Shown here in pieces: positions 16,414 through 22,749 of a DNA stretch of 34,014 nt. This DNA is from Bacteroidota bacterium. Its GTDB lineage: Bacteria; Bacteroidota; Bacteroidia; NS11-12g; UBA955. Position numbers and translations under genes: made by a program. The notes under the pieces are model-generated. The model saw only the letters and a program-made list of their open reading frames with translations. It was not told the DNA's origin and made no database searches. The stretch spans positions 1 through 34,014 of the forward strand of contig JAQCBH010000024.1 in NCBI GenBank assembly GCA_027621365.1. The letters are read 5' to 3'. Position 1 is the stretch's first letter. Each line of letters opens with the position of its first letter.

Positions 16414-16839
16414 ATGAAAAGAACTCTTACCCTATTGGCCCTTGCCGCTATCTCAGTCTTGGGCATGAATGCCTGCCGCTACGAAGAAGGCAACAAACTC
16501 TCCTTGAGAAGCCCTGACGGTCGTCTGACCGGCCGAGTATGGGAAGTCGTCAAAGACGAAACCCGCATTCTCACCAACCTATCTTACCAATTTGAATTCA
16601 GCGAAACCGGCACCTACACCATGAAACAGGTGTATACCGATCCATTCAATGGCAACGTCATTACCGACAAATTCAACGGAACCTGGACCTGGGGAGATGG
16701 GAAAAAGTCGTTAAAGTTTCAGCTTGACAACCAAACTGACGTGACCACGGTCAACCTCACACGATTGAGCGCCAAAGATTTGTGGGGCACCTACGACAAT
16801 GGATTTAACTCGGCTGTCGAACTCAAAGCACTCGATTAA
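16414..16839 (+). CDS. Lipocalin-like lipoprotein
   Basis: A 141-residue lipoprotein; the lipidated cysteine is probably C21 (LGMNAC). After residue 35 the sequence alternates as beta strands with the pattern LTGRVWEVVK...YQFEFSETGTYTM...NGTWTWGDGKKSLKFQL, which matches the lipocalin-like domains common in Bacteroidota lipoproteins. Such proteins may bind small hydrophobic ligands, but no ligand can be named. A TAAATTCG, one base from TAnnTTTG, lies at 16392-16399, 14 bases upstream of the start. A membrane protein gene follows after five bases, so the two should be co-transcribed. A second protein of similar design is encoded at 17488. Confidence 0.78.
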   Translation: MKRTLTLLALAAISVLGMNACRYEEGNKLSLRSPDGRLTGRVWEVVKDETRILTNLSYQFEFSETGTYTMKQVYTDPFNGNVITDKFNGTWTWGDGKKSLKFQLDNQTDVTTVNLTRLSAKDLWGTYDNGFNSAVELKALD

Positions 16840-16844
16840 CTCCG

Positions 16845-17408
16845 ATGAAAAAGTTACTTGTACCCGGCATCCTGTCTGGAGTGATACTGTTTATCTGGCA
16901 ATTTCTCTCGTATGGAGCCATTAACCTACACGAACAAGGACAGCGCTTGACCGATAAGCAAGATGCCATCATGGAATTCTTGAACGGCCAAAATCTGGAA
17001 GAGGCCACCTACATTGTTCATCCCTCAGCGCCTAATTCCAAAGGCCCCGAAGACATGACCAACATGGAGTACTACCAGGGCAAACCTTGGGCCATGGTTA
17101 GTTACCACAAGGCTGACAATAGCAACATGCCCATGAACATGATTCGTGGACTATTGGTCAATACGGTAGTCGGATTCATGGCTTTGTATTTGTTGAGTTC
17201 AATGGGCGCCATGTCTATGGTTCAGGGCTGCTACAAAGGCATGATCATAGGCGGCATTGCCTTTTTGGTAGAATCGTATACGAACCACATTTGGTACCAG
17301 AGTTATGGAATTTGGGCCCACTTATTGGACGGTTTGATTCCCTGGGCCATCATCGGATGCTTGTATGCTCGTTTTTGGCAGAACAAACGCAGTACGAGCA
17401 CCTTGTAA
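16845..17408 (+). CDS. Small inner-membrane protein of unknown function
   Basis: A 187-residue membrane protein. Predicted segments are at about 5-24, 101-120, 125-147 and 158-178; between the first two lies a soluble loop of about 75 residues that should face the periplasm, with the conserved-looking stretch EEATYIVHPSAPNS. The rest is glycine-rich helix (GCYKGMIIGGIAFL). I do not recognise the family. It starts five bases after the lipocalin-like lipoprotein and is closed by a strong terminator at 17429-17458, so these two genes form one unit and may act together in the envelope. Confidence 0.75.
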   Translation: MKKLLVPGILSGVILFIWQFLSYGAINLHEQGQRLTDKQDAIMEFLNGQNLEEATYIVHPSAPNSKGPEDMTNMEYYQGKPWAMVSYHKADNSNMPMNMIRGLLVNTVVGFMALYLLSSMGAMSMVQGCYKGMIIGGIAFLVESYTNHIWYQSYGIWAHLLDGLIPWAIIGCLYARFWQNKRSTSTL

Positions 17409-17428
17409 AGACAAGACCATTTTATGAC

Positions 17429-17458
17429 AAAGCCCCTTTCATGCGAAGGGGCTTTTTT
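17429..17458 (+). terminator. Rho-independent terminator
   Basis: A hairpin with arms AAAGCCCCTT and AAGGGGCTTT, a seven-base loop and a run of six T ends the 16414-17408 operon. The A-rich left arm would let it also work weakly on the other strand. Confidence 0.85.
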
Positions 17459-17472
17459 ATGAGACCATGTTT

Positions 17473-17480
17473 TACCTTTG
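17473..17480 (+). promoter_or_regulatory. TAnnTTTG box of the 17488 lipoprotein gene
   Basis: TACCTTTG lies seven bases before the ATG at 17488 and just after a terminator, so the gene has its own promoter. An in-frame ATG at 17467 lies upstream of this box and is unlikely to be used. No -33 TTG is visible, though a T-rich stretch occupies that position. Confidence 0.55.
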
Positions 17481-17487
17481 TTCCACC

Positions 17488-17949
17488 ATGAAATTTAAAT
17501 TTGTTCTGTTTGCCGCTGCGATTTTGACTTTTGCAGCTAGCTGCAAGGAGGAGGAACCCGTTCCTCCCACCAAAACCGAGTTGTTGACGGCTGGTCCTTG
17601 GATCGGAAGTGGTTTGACCGCTAACCCTGGTATCGATCCCTTTGGAACCGGCACTCCTATCACCGATTTGTGGGCCTCTCCTTTGGTAAGTGCTTGCCAG
17701 AAAGACGACTTTACCACTTACAAAGTTGATGGAACCTACGTAACAGACGATGGTGCCACCAAGTGCGACCCTGCTGATCCCCAAACCGTAAGCGGAACTT
17801 GGGCTTTTGCTTCTAACGAAACTCAAATGGTTTTGGACAGCTCTTCTAGTCCTTATACCGTAACCAAATTGGATGCTTCTAACTTGGAGTACCAAGTGTT
17901 TGAGCCTTTCTTCCAAAGCACGTTTACTGTATCGTTCATTCGCAAGTAA
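17488..17949 (+). CDS. Lipocalin-like lipoprotein, second copy of the design
   Basis: A 153-residue lipoprotein with lipobox FAASC (C19) and an acidic, proline-rich linker (KEEEPVPPT) that would tether it to the membrane. The domain starts LLTAGPWIGSGL and ends with beta strands such as VSGTWAFASNETQMVLD and FTVSFIRK, a layout shared with lipocalin-like lipoproteins and with the gene at 16414. Two cysteines (SACQ and TKCD) may form a disulfide. The start is set by the lipoprotein signal peptide and by the promoter box at 17473. Third-position bases are noticeably richer in T than in neighbouring genes (GCT, GTT, TCT), which may reflect high expression. Ligand unknown. Confidence 0.78.
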   Translation: MKFKFVLFAAAILTFAASCKEEEPVPPTKTELLTAGPWIGSGLTANPGIDPFGTGTPITDLWASPLVSACQKDDFTTYKVDGTYVTDDGATKCDPADPQTVSGTWAFASNETQMVLDSSSSPYTVTKLDASNLEYQVFEPFFQSTFTVSFIRK

Positions 17950-17967
17950 TTGCCTTATTGAATACCC

Positions 17968-18003
17968 AAAGAAAAGGGCGGCCCATGGGCCGCCCTTTTC
18001 TTT
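17968..18003. terminator. Bidirectional terminator, 36-base perfect palindrome
   Basis: Two 17-base arms, beginning AAAGAAAAGGGCGGCCC, are perfect reverse complements around a central AT. GC-rich core arms are flanked by A-rich sequence on the left and T-rich sequence on the right, so it works in both directions. It separates the convergent lipoprotein gene and MscS-type channel gene. The remaining 18004-18136 shows no other feature. Confidence 0.9.
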
Positions 18004-18136
18004 AACCAACTCTATGAAACCACTACTTACTCAAATAGGATTCATAAGGGTAAACACCAAAACCGTGCCCATCCCCCAAAACAGGAATCGAAATCCGATA
18101 AACGAATAATTTTGACGGATTAGCGTCAGTACAAGC

Positions 18137-19414
18137 TTAAGCTTGACGCAGAGAGGCAAAGTCCCTACCTGTGGGGCTCTCAAAAATATCCAAGCCAAAT
18201 AGACCCGCTACAGCAAAAATGTGGTCGAAAATATCGGCTTGTATTCCTTCATAAGTGGCCCACTCCCTATCGGTCGTGAAGCAATAGATCTCCATGGGTA
18301 TGCCCTTGTCGGTCGCTTGTAGCTGACGAATCATGCGCACCAAATTGGGATTGATCATGGGGTGATTCTCGATGTAGGCATTCATGTACATTCTAAAGAT
18401 ACCCAAGTTGGTCATCTGACGACCGTTGGCTTCCATCGATTTATCAGCTCCCTTCTGGGCATTGTATGCATCGATCTCGGCTTGCTTAGCCACAATGGCA
18501 TCGTGAATGAGTTGCACCCTTTTGAATCTCTCGAACATGGCCTGATCGACAAAGCGAACAGAGGAAATCTTGATGTGTACGGCTCTCTTGATTCGGCGAC
18601 CTTCCCCTTCCTCCATTCCTCGCCAGTTTTTGAATGAGTCTGCCGTAAACGCATAGGTAGGAATCGTCGTAATCGTTTTATCAAAGTTGCGCACCTTCAC
18701 CGTCGTAATATTGATTTCAATGACGTTACCATCGGCCCCGTACTTCTCCATGGTGATCCAATCGTTGATGCGCAATATGTCTGTTCCTGAAATTTGTATG
18801 GAGGCCACAAAACCCAATATGGTGTCTTTGAAGGTCAGAATGATGATGGCACTCAAAGCGCCAAAAGCCGTAAACAAGGACCAGAGGGGCTGATCACTGA
18901 CAACGCTGATGACAAACAGCACACCCATGATCCAGTTGATGATGTTCACCAATTGGGTATAGGCTCCGATAGGTTTATCGCGGAAATACTCTGTTTCGGA
19001 GAGGATTACCTTCAAGGCCCTCAGCACCGATTGCACAAATAGCACAATGGCAACGACAATGTAGACATCGACCACATGTTTCACCGGATTGATAAAGCCT
19101 GGAAAATCAGCGAATACTATGCCCAATGAGGCTTTGGCTAGAATGGCAGGCACCACATGTGCCAACTGCCGAAACACCCTCTTCTCCACCAGCACATCGT
19201 CAACCATAGTTTCAGAATTCGCGGCCAATTTGGTCAGGAAACTCAGCATCCACCGGCGGGTGAGAAAATCGACCACGAGAATGGCTAGAATCAGAATTCC
19301 AAGCATCACCAACAGGTTCACACCATTGGCAACCTCTTGTCCAACTCCCCAGTCGACAAGTTGGGTTTTCAACCATTCCGCGCAGCGTTTTTCAAAAGTC
19401 CAGGCACTCAGCAT
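18137..19414 (-). CDS. MscS-family mechanosensitive channel, YbdG type
   Basis: A 425-residue inner-membrane channel that would open under membrane tension and release solutes during osmotic downshock. Membrane segments are at about 31-51, 85-104, 113-133, 155-172 and 177-201; the last is the pore helix, followed by the MscS beta domain with GFVASIQISGTDILRINDWI and the conserved MEKYGADGNVIEI. This pattern and the 425-residue length match the YbdG/MscM branch (E. coli YbdG is 415 residues) rather than small MscS. The C-terminal domain from about 270 is the cytoplasmic cage. The start is supported by a TATTTTTG box four bases upstream. It is monocistronic, between a DUF3050 gene and a strong bidirectional terminator. 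Confidence 0.93.
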   Translation of the reverse strand: MLSAWTFEKRCAEWLKTQLVDWGVGQEVANGVNLLVMLGILILAILVVDFLTRRWMLSFLTKLAANSETMVDDVLVEKRVFRQLAHVVPAILAKASLGIVFADFPGFINPVKHVVDVYIVVAIVLFVQSVLRALKVILSETEYFRDKPIGAYTQLVNIINWIMGVLFVISVVSDQPLWSLFTAFGALSAIIILTFKDTILGFVASIQISGTDILRINDWITMEKYGADGNVIEINITTVKVRNFDKTITTIPTYAFTADSFKNWRGMEEGEGRRIKRAVHIKISSVRFVDQAMFERFKRVQLIHDAIVAKQAEIDAYNAQKGADKSMEANGRQMTNLGIFRMYMNAYIENHPMINPNLVRMIRQLQATDKGIPMEIYCFTTDREWATYEGIQADIFDHIFAVAGLFGLDIFESPTGRDFASLRQA

Positions 19415-19418
19415 GATT

Positions 19419-19426
19419 CAAAAATA
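19419..19426 (-). promoter_or_regulatory. TAnnTTTG box of the MscS-type channel
   Basis: The minus strand reads TATTTTTG, then AATC, then the ATG at 19414. It sits in the 41-base gap after the DUF3050 gene, so the channel gene need not depend on read-through. No -33 TTG is visible at the usual distance. Confidence 0.45.
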
Positions 19427-19455
19427 CAAAATCTACCGAGGGGCTAAGACCCTTA

Positions 19456-20217
19456 TCAGAATGTGTCCAACACAGCAGACCACAACTTCTGGCGCAATTC
19501 GAGCGATTTCAATGCATACGCCTCGGCTTCTTCCCATTTTTTGCTGTCATTGGCACAGAGCTCCTGCATCAACTGCAAACTCAAGGGGCCGTGATCATCG
19601 CCATCCAATTCAATGTGGCGTTCGGTGTAATAAATCAGGGAGGCCAACTCCGAGTGATTTTGGTGCAGAGCGTTCAAAAGGGGCAGGAACATATCTGGTA
19701 TCAAATCTTCCCGGCCAAAGGTGAAAGCAGAAGCCACGGCATGAACCGGGGCTGATTCAGCCAAGCCCACATGAAATTCGACAAATTCAACGACGGCAGA
19801 TGGCAATTGCGCTTCGTGCAATGCTGTTTTCCATGGGCGACCTTCTTTTATGCTTGACAACAATTGCAAAATGGGCCGCTCGTTGGCTCCAGCAGCTTTC
19901 ATGGCCTCGACATACATCTCAAAGTGAGATAGGCTTCTTCCATCGGGCAAGGTGTCGCTCTCCTCCCCAAGTACAATCTCATTCACGAACCGTCGCAGAA
20001 TGGGATTGGGGCTCGGCATCCACGGCAACTCAACCCCCGTCAACTCCCGTTGCAAGCGTTTCAATAAGGTCATGAAATCCCAAACGGCAAAGACGTGGTA
20101 TTCCATGAACGTTTGAAGGCGCTCCAATGAATTGAGTTCTTGGTAAATGGGGTGGTTGAGAACCTCCAACTTTTGGGCTTGAATGTTCTCTTGCAATCGA
20201 TTGACTTCAGGATTCAT
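19456..20217 (-). CDS. DUF3050 family protein (heme-oxygenase-like fold)
   Basis: A 253-residue soluble, mostly helical protein. I use the ATG at 20217 (MNPEVNRLQENI); an ATG at 20250 adds 11 residues that do not fit the family start. The motifs HPIYQELNSLERLQTFMEYHVFAVWDFM at 22-49 and the later GREDLIPDMF and YYTERHIELDGDDHGPLS are characteristic of DUF3050. The histidines (H22, H41 and those of ERHIELDGDDHG) and acidic residues recall the metal site of heme-oxygenase-like di-iron proteins, so an oxidase or oxygenase role is possible but unproved. It is transcribed in the same direction as the MscS channel but that gene has its own promoter box. Confidence 0.87.
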   Translation of the reverse strand: MNPEVNRLQENIQAQKLEVLNHPIYQELNSLERLQTFMEYHVFAVWDFMTLLKRLQRELTGVELPWMPSPNPILRRFVNEIVLGEESDTLPDGRSLSHFEMYVEAMKAAGANERPILQLLSSIKEGRPWKTALHEAQLPSAVVEFVEFHVGLAESAPVHAVASAFTFGREDLIPDMFLPLLNALHQNHSELASLIYYTERHIELDGDDHGPLSLQLMQELCANDSKKWEEAEAYALKSLELRQKLWSAVLDTF

Positions 20218-20246
20218 GATTCGTTCGCAAAGAAACCACTGCACCT

Positions 20247-20416
20247 TCACTAAGGTTTGAACTGTTTTATCAGAATTGTGTAATTGATTTCTTGTGGAAT
20301 TTATTTGTCTAATACTGTCCTGAAAAGTCTGGATGCTTAGGGTCAGATTTTAGCCATCTAATTCGATTCAGAACCAGGATTATCGATTGTTCACTAAATT
20401 CGAGGCTTTTCACTAA
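20247..20416. repeat. Three copies of TTCACTAA in a divergent intergenic region
   Basis: TTCACTAA occurs at 20247-20254, 20390-20397 and 20409-20416 in the AT-rich region between the divergent DUF3050 and 20422 genes. The last two are 19 bases apart, start to start, and lie just upstream of the 20422 start. They may be regulator half-sites or chance repeats in AT-rich DNA. Confidence 0.25.
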
Positions 20417-20421
20417 TAGAA

Positions 20422-20814
20422 ATGTTCAGCCAATTGTGGTCTTGGATTCGGGGAAATCGCACCCCAAGGTGGCTAAGAGGTTTAGCCAAACACGGGGGAA
20501 TGGGCGAGAGAAAAGCCTCCAAGAAAATCTCCCAATTGATTCGCCCGTTGGAATTAAGCAACCAACAACAGCGAGCGGCATATCAAGCTGAGCTCGTCTA
20601 TCAAAACGCCAAAATTGAGGCTTGGAATCAGTATCCTCACGCTCCTGAAGTATACAAGGAGCTCTGTGATGAGGCAAAAGCCATTCGAAACCAGAAGTTT
20701 CAGCAAGATATGAGTGAAGACCAGTGGGCCGACTTTGAAGCTTTGAGCAAACGAGCCCATTCCAAAGGCTCTTCCCACAAGAAAAAACGCAAAAAGCGCA
20801 GCAGTCGGGATTAA
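20422..20814 (+). CDS. Small basic protein of unknown function
   Basis: A 130-residue protein I do not recognise. It has no signal peptide or membrane segment. Residues 40-110 look helical with many glutamines and charged residues (LSNQQQRAAYQAELVYQNAKIEAWNQ), and the last 20 residues are strongly basic (KKKRKKRSS), suggesting binding to nucleic acid or ribosomes. The start lies after an AT-rich region with a TAAATTCG box at 20395-20402, one base from TAnnTTTG. Codon use resembles that of neighbours, which supports a real gene. Its stop overlaps the stop of the convergent lipoprotein gene by four bases (TTAA), with no terminator. Confidence 0.65.
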   Translation: MFSQLWSWIRGNRTPRWLRGLAKHGGMGERKASKKISQLIRPLELSNQQQRAAYQAELVYQNAKIEAWNQYPHAPEVYKELCDEAKAIRNQKFQQDMSEDQWADFEALSKRAHSKGSSHKKKRKKRSSRD

Positions 20815-21194
20815 TCTTTAGCGGTGATTACATAGCGAACCGAATAATCGCCTCGAGCGCCAATAAACTCTTCATCGAATACTTTTTCGACGGTCTCATT
20901 AGCTCCTAAACGGTTGATGACCCTGAGGTAACCCGAAAAGCGCACCCCCATACCCTCATAATCATAATGGCTCTGATACCATTGGTAGCTTTCGCCAGGC
21001 TTGATGAAAACCGTTTCATCGAAAGCATAGCCTTTTTGGTCTTCCCAATGAAAATAAGCGATTACGTCCTGAGAACGTTGGTTCACCACTTCAGCTGTGG
21101 TATTGACATCTATATAATACCAATCATCCGTGTAGCTGCAAGAGCCTAAGCCCAAACCCATCAGGGCGACAACAAACATTAAAGCGGTTTTCAT
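20811..21194 (-). CDS. Small lipoprotein coupled to an outer-membrane protein gene
   Basis: A 127-residue lipoprotein with lipobox LGLGSC (C19). After a tyrosine/tryptophan-rich start (SYTDDWYYIDV) the sequence is predicted to be a small beta sandwich (TTAEVVNQ, VIAYFHWED, ETVFIKPGESYQWYQSHYD, DYSVRYVIT), similar in feel to Bacteroidota proteins that sense or bind at the envelope, but I do not recognise a named family. The start overlaps the stop of the 21191-22600 gene by four bases (ATGA), so translation should be coupled and the two probably work as a pair at the outer membrane. Confidence 0.72.
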   Translation of the reverse strand: MKTALMFVVALMGLGLGSCSYTDDWYYIDVNTTAEVVNQRSQDVIAYFHWEDQKGYAFDETVFIKPGESYQWYQSHYDYEGMGVRFSGYLRVINRLGANETVEKVFDEEFIGARGDYSVRYVITAKD

Positions 21195-22600
21195 TTGTGA
21201 ATGTTCAGGTGGTAAATATAGCGAAAGCCCATATTGAATACGCCGTATCTAGTAACCAAATCCTCTACTCGATTGTTCTCTATTTCGGTGTAGACAGTAC
21301 CCTGCTGACTAAAGTCCCATTCCCGGGAATAGACCCGGTAGCTCAATTGAGCCCCATAATGCTGCAAAGAAGCGCTCAAGGCCCAACTGCTGTGAGGGCT
21401 CACGCGGCGCTCATACGAGAAATCGAAACGGGGCCAGAGGCTAGCTCGCTCCGAATTGTAAGTGAATACGTAGGTATTCATCTTCAGTTGACTAGGGGTA
21501 TTCACCAAAGTATCGTTGATGCCCCTCGGCTCTGCTGACCACCAATCAAAATCATTGTTGCTTCGCCAGCCCATGAAGTAATTCAATTGAGCCGACATGC
21601 CCAATCGAAACACCCAGGGGTGCTCGGTTCCGCCTTCTTTTCTCCAGACCGGCCCTGTGGCAAAGCTTGCATGTTGGTAGCCGCGCTTATCGGGAGTGGG
21701 TTCCCACAAGTGCCGCTGAAACAATCCATGTTCCCACCCAAATTGCGTAGACCAATCCCAATGTTCTCGGAACGATTTGGAGTACCCCAAGCTGTAATGC
21801 GCACTGGGCCTGTAGGGGTATCCATACCCTTTGAATGGCATCTCTTCACTCCGGTGCGAAAACAGCGCATGTTCAGTAGCCAACCACAACTGAGGTCTGA
21901 CCCAGGCTTGGGATTTTTTGATGCGCTCTAAAGTGTAGGAAGTGATGACTGTACTCGGCAAACTCCGTTTCGGTTGACCCAGGGTATCGCCTCCGATAGA
22001 ATCAAGCGCAGCCAAGGGCCGAGCACCAATACCAACAGGATTCCAATAGGCACTAGGGTTGGCCAATTCGCCATATAAATACCCACACAAATCCTCATAG
22101 GCGGCTAAAACCAATATACCCAATCCACCCAACAAACCCGAGGCCAGATCTCCCTGGCTCAGGCCCACGGCTGCTGCTACGCCGATGGCTACGGGAGCTA
22201 CTGTATTGGTCAAGCCCAGCTTCTTGGGAACATCGAAAGATTGATAAAGCTGATAGGGCAACTCTACAGAATGATCAAATGTCTGTCCCTTGGGACAGAG
22301 CAAAACAGACAAGGAATCTCCAGGTAATCGGCGAAACACCATCGCATTATGCATGTACTCCTGTTTGTCAAATTCCCGAAAACGAGGAGCCGCATACACT
22401 TGTCGGGTCATCAGCAAAGAAGAAGATGTCTTTGCAGTGGGTGAATACAAAATCACGCGATGACTATCGGCATAGGAGGTCAATTCACGGTAGACGGAAT
22501 CAGGCAAACCAACATGGGCCATGTTGCTGATGAACAACTTGTTGCACGAACCCAAGAGCAGGGAACCCAATAGCACCAAAACAGCTTGCCATCGCATCAT
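21191..22600 (-). CDS. Putative outer-membrane lipoprotein with beta-barrel-like C-terminal half
   Basis: A 469-residue protein beginning with two consecutive ATG codons; the second (22597) fits better with a TATCTTCG box four bases upstream. The lipobox is LLLGSC (C18 from the second ATG). Residues about 130-175 include a glycine/alanine-rich hydrophobic stretch (VAPVAIGVAAAVGLSQGDLASGLLGGLGILVLAAY), possibly a hairpin in the membrane. From about 235 the sequence alternates in the manner of outer-membrane barrel strands, with many aromatic girdle residues (HYSLGYSKSFREHWDWSTQFGW, RFDFSYERRVSPHSSWALSASLQ), and ends YGVFNMGFRYIYHLN. I cannot assign a family. It is translationally coupled to the small lipoprotein downstream. 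Confidence 0.72.
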   Translation of the reverse strand: MMRWQAVLVLLGSLLLGSCNKLFISNMAHVGLPDSVYRELTSYADSHRVILYSPTAKTSSSLLMTRQVYAAPRFREFDKQEYMHNAMVFRRLPGDSLSVLLCPKGQTFDHSVELPYQLYQSFDVPKKLGLTNTVAPVAIGVAAAVGLSQGDLASGLLGGLGILVLAAYEDLCGYLYGELANPSAYWNPVGIGARPLAALDSIGGDTLGQPKRSLPSTVITSYTLERIKKSQAWVRPQLWLATEHALFSHRSEEMPFKGYGYPYRPSAHYSLGYSKSFREHWDWSTQFGWEHGLFQRHLWEPTPDKRGYQHASFATGPVWRKEGGTEHPWVFRLGMSAQLNYFMGWRSNNDFDWWSAEPRGINDTLVNTPSQLKMNTYVFTYNSERASLWPRFDFSYERRVSPHSSWALSASLQHYGAQLSYRVYSREWDFSQQGTVYTEIENNRVEDLVTRYGVFNMGFRYIYHLNIHK

Positions 22601-22601
22601 T

Positions 22602-22609
22602 CGAAGATA
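22602..22609 (-). promoter_or_regulatory. Imperfect TAnnTTTG box of the 22600 gene
   Basis: The minus strand reads TATCTTCG, one mismatch from the consensus. It is one base from the first ATG and four from the second. The four-base spacing seen at other genes favours the second ATG. Confidence 0.3.
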
Positions 22610-22693
22610 GCCTCAAGGCCTGAAATTCAATGCGACCGGTACATCATGCTACAAGTTTTCGACCAAAATGGCACGAAACATGCAACCAAAGCG

Positions 22694-22712
22694 TTATAGA
22701 CTTTGTCTATAA
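22694..22712. promoter_or_regulatory. Inverted repeat upstream of the lectin gene promoter
   Basis: TTATAGAC-TTT-GTCTATAA is a perfect 8-bp inverted repeat ending 23 bases before the TACCTTTG box, where an activator or repressor might bind. A second, shorter inverted repeat (GGGCC/GGCCC, 22719-22735) fills the space up to the box. Confidence 0.4.
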
Positions 22713-22735
22713 ACCCAAGGGCCGCCCGTTGGCCC

Positions 22736-22743
22736 TACCTTTG
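22736..22743 (+). promoter_or_regulatory. TAnnTTTG box of the lectin/SprB-repeat gene
   Basis: TACCTTTG is a perfect -7 consensus match six bases before the ATG at 22750. It shows that the in-frame upstream ATG at 22630 is not the start. No -33 TTG is present at standard spacing. Confidence 0.55.
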
Positions 22744-22749
22744 CCAAGC

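Noticed and set aside
17422-18009. Minus-strand open frame of 195 codons covering two terminators and a lipoprotein gene
   Set aside because: It runs through both terminator palindromes and is antisense to a lipoprotein with a good signal peptide and promoter.
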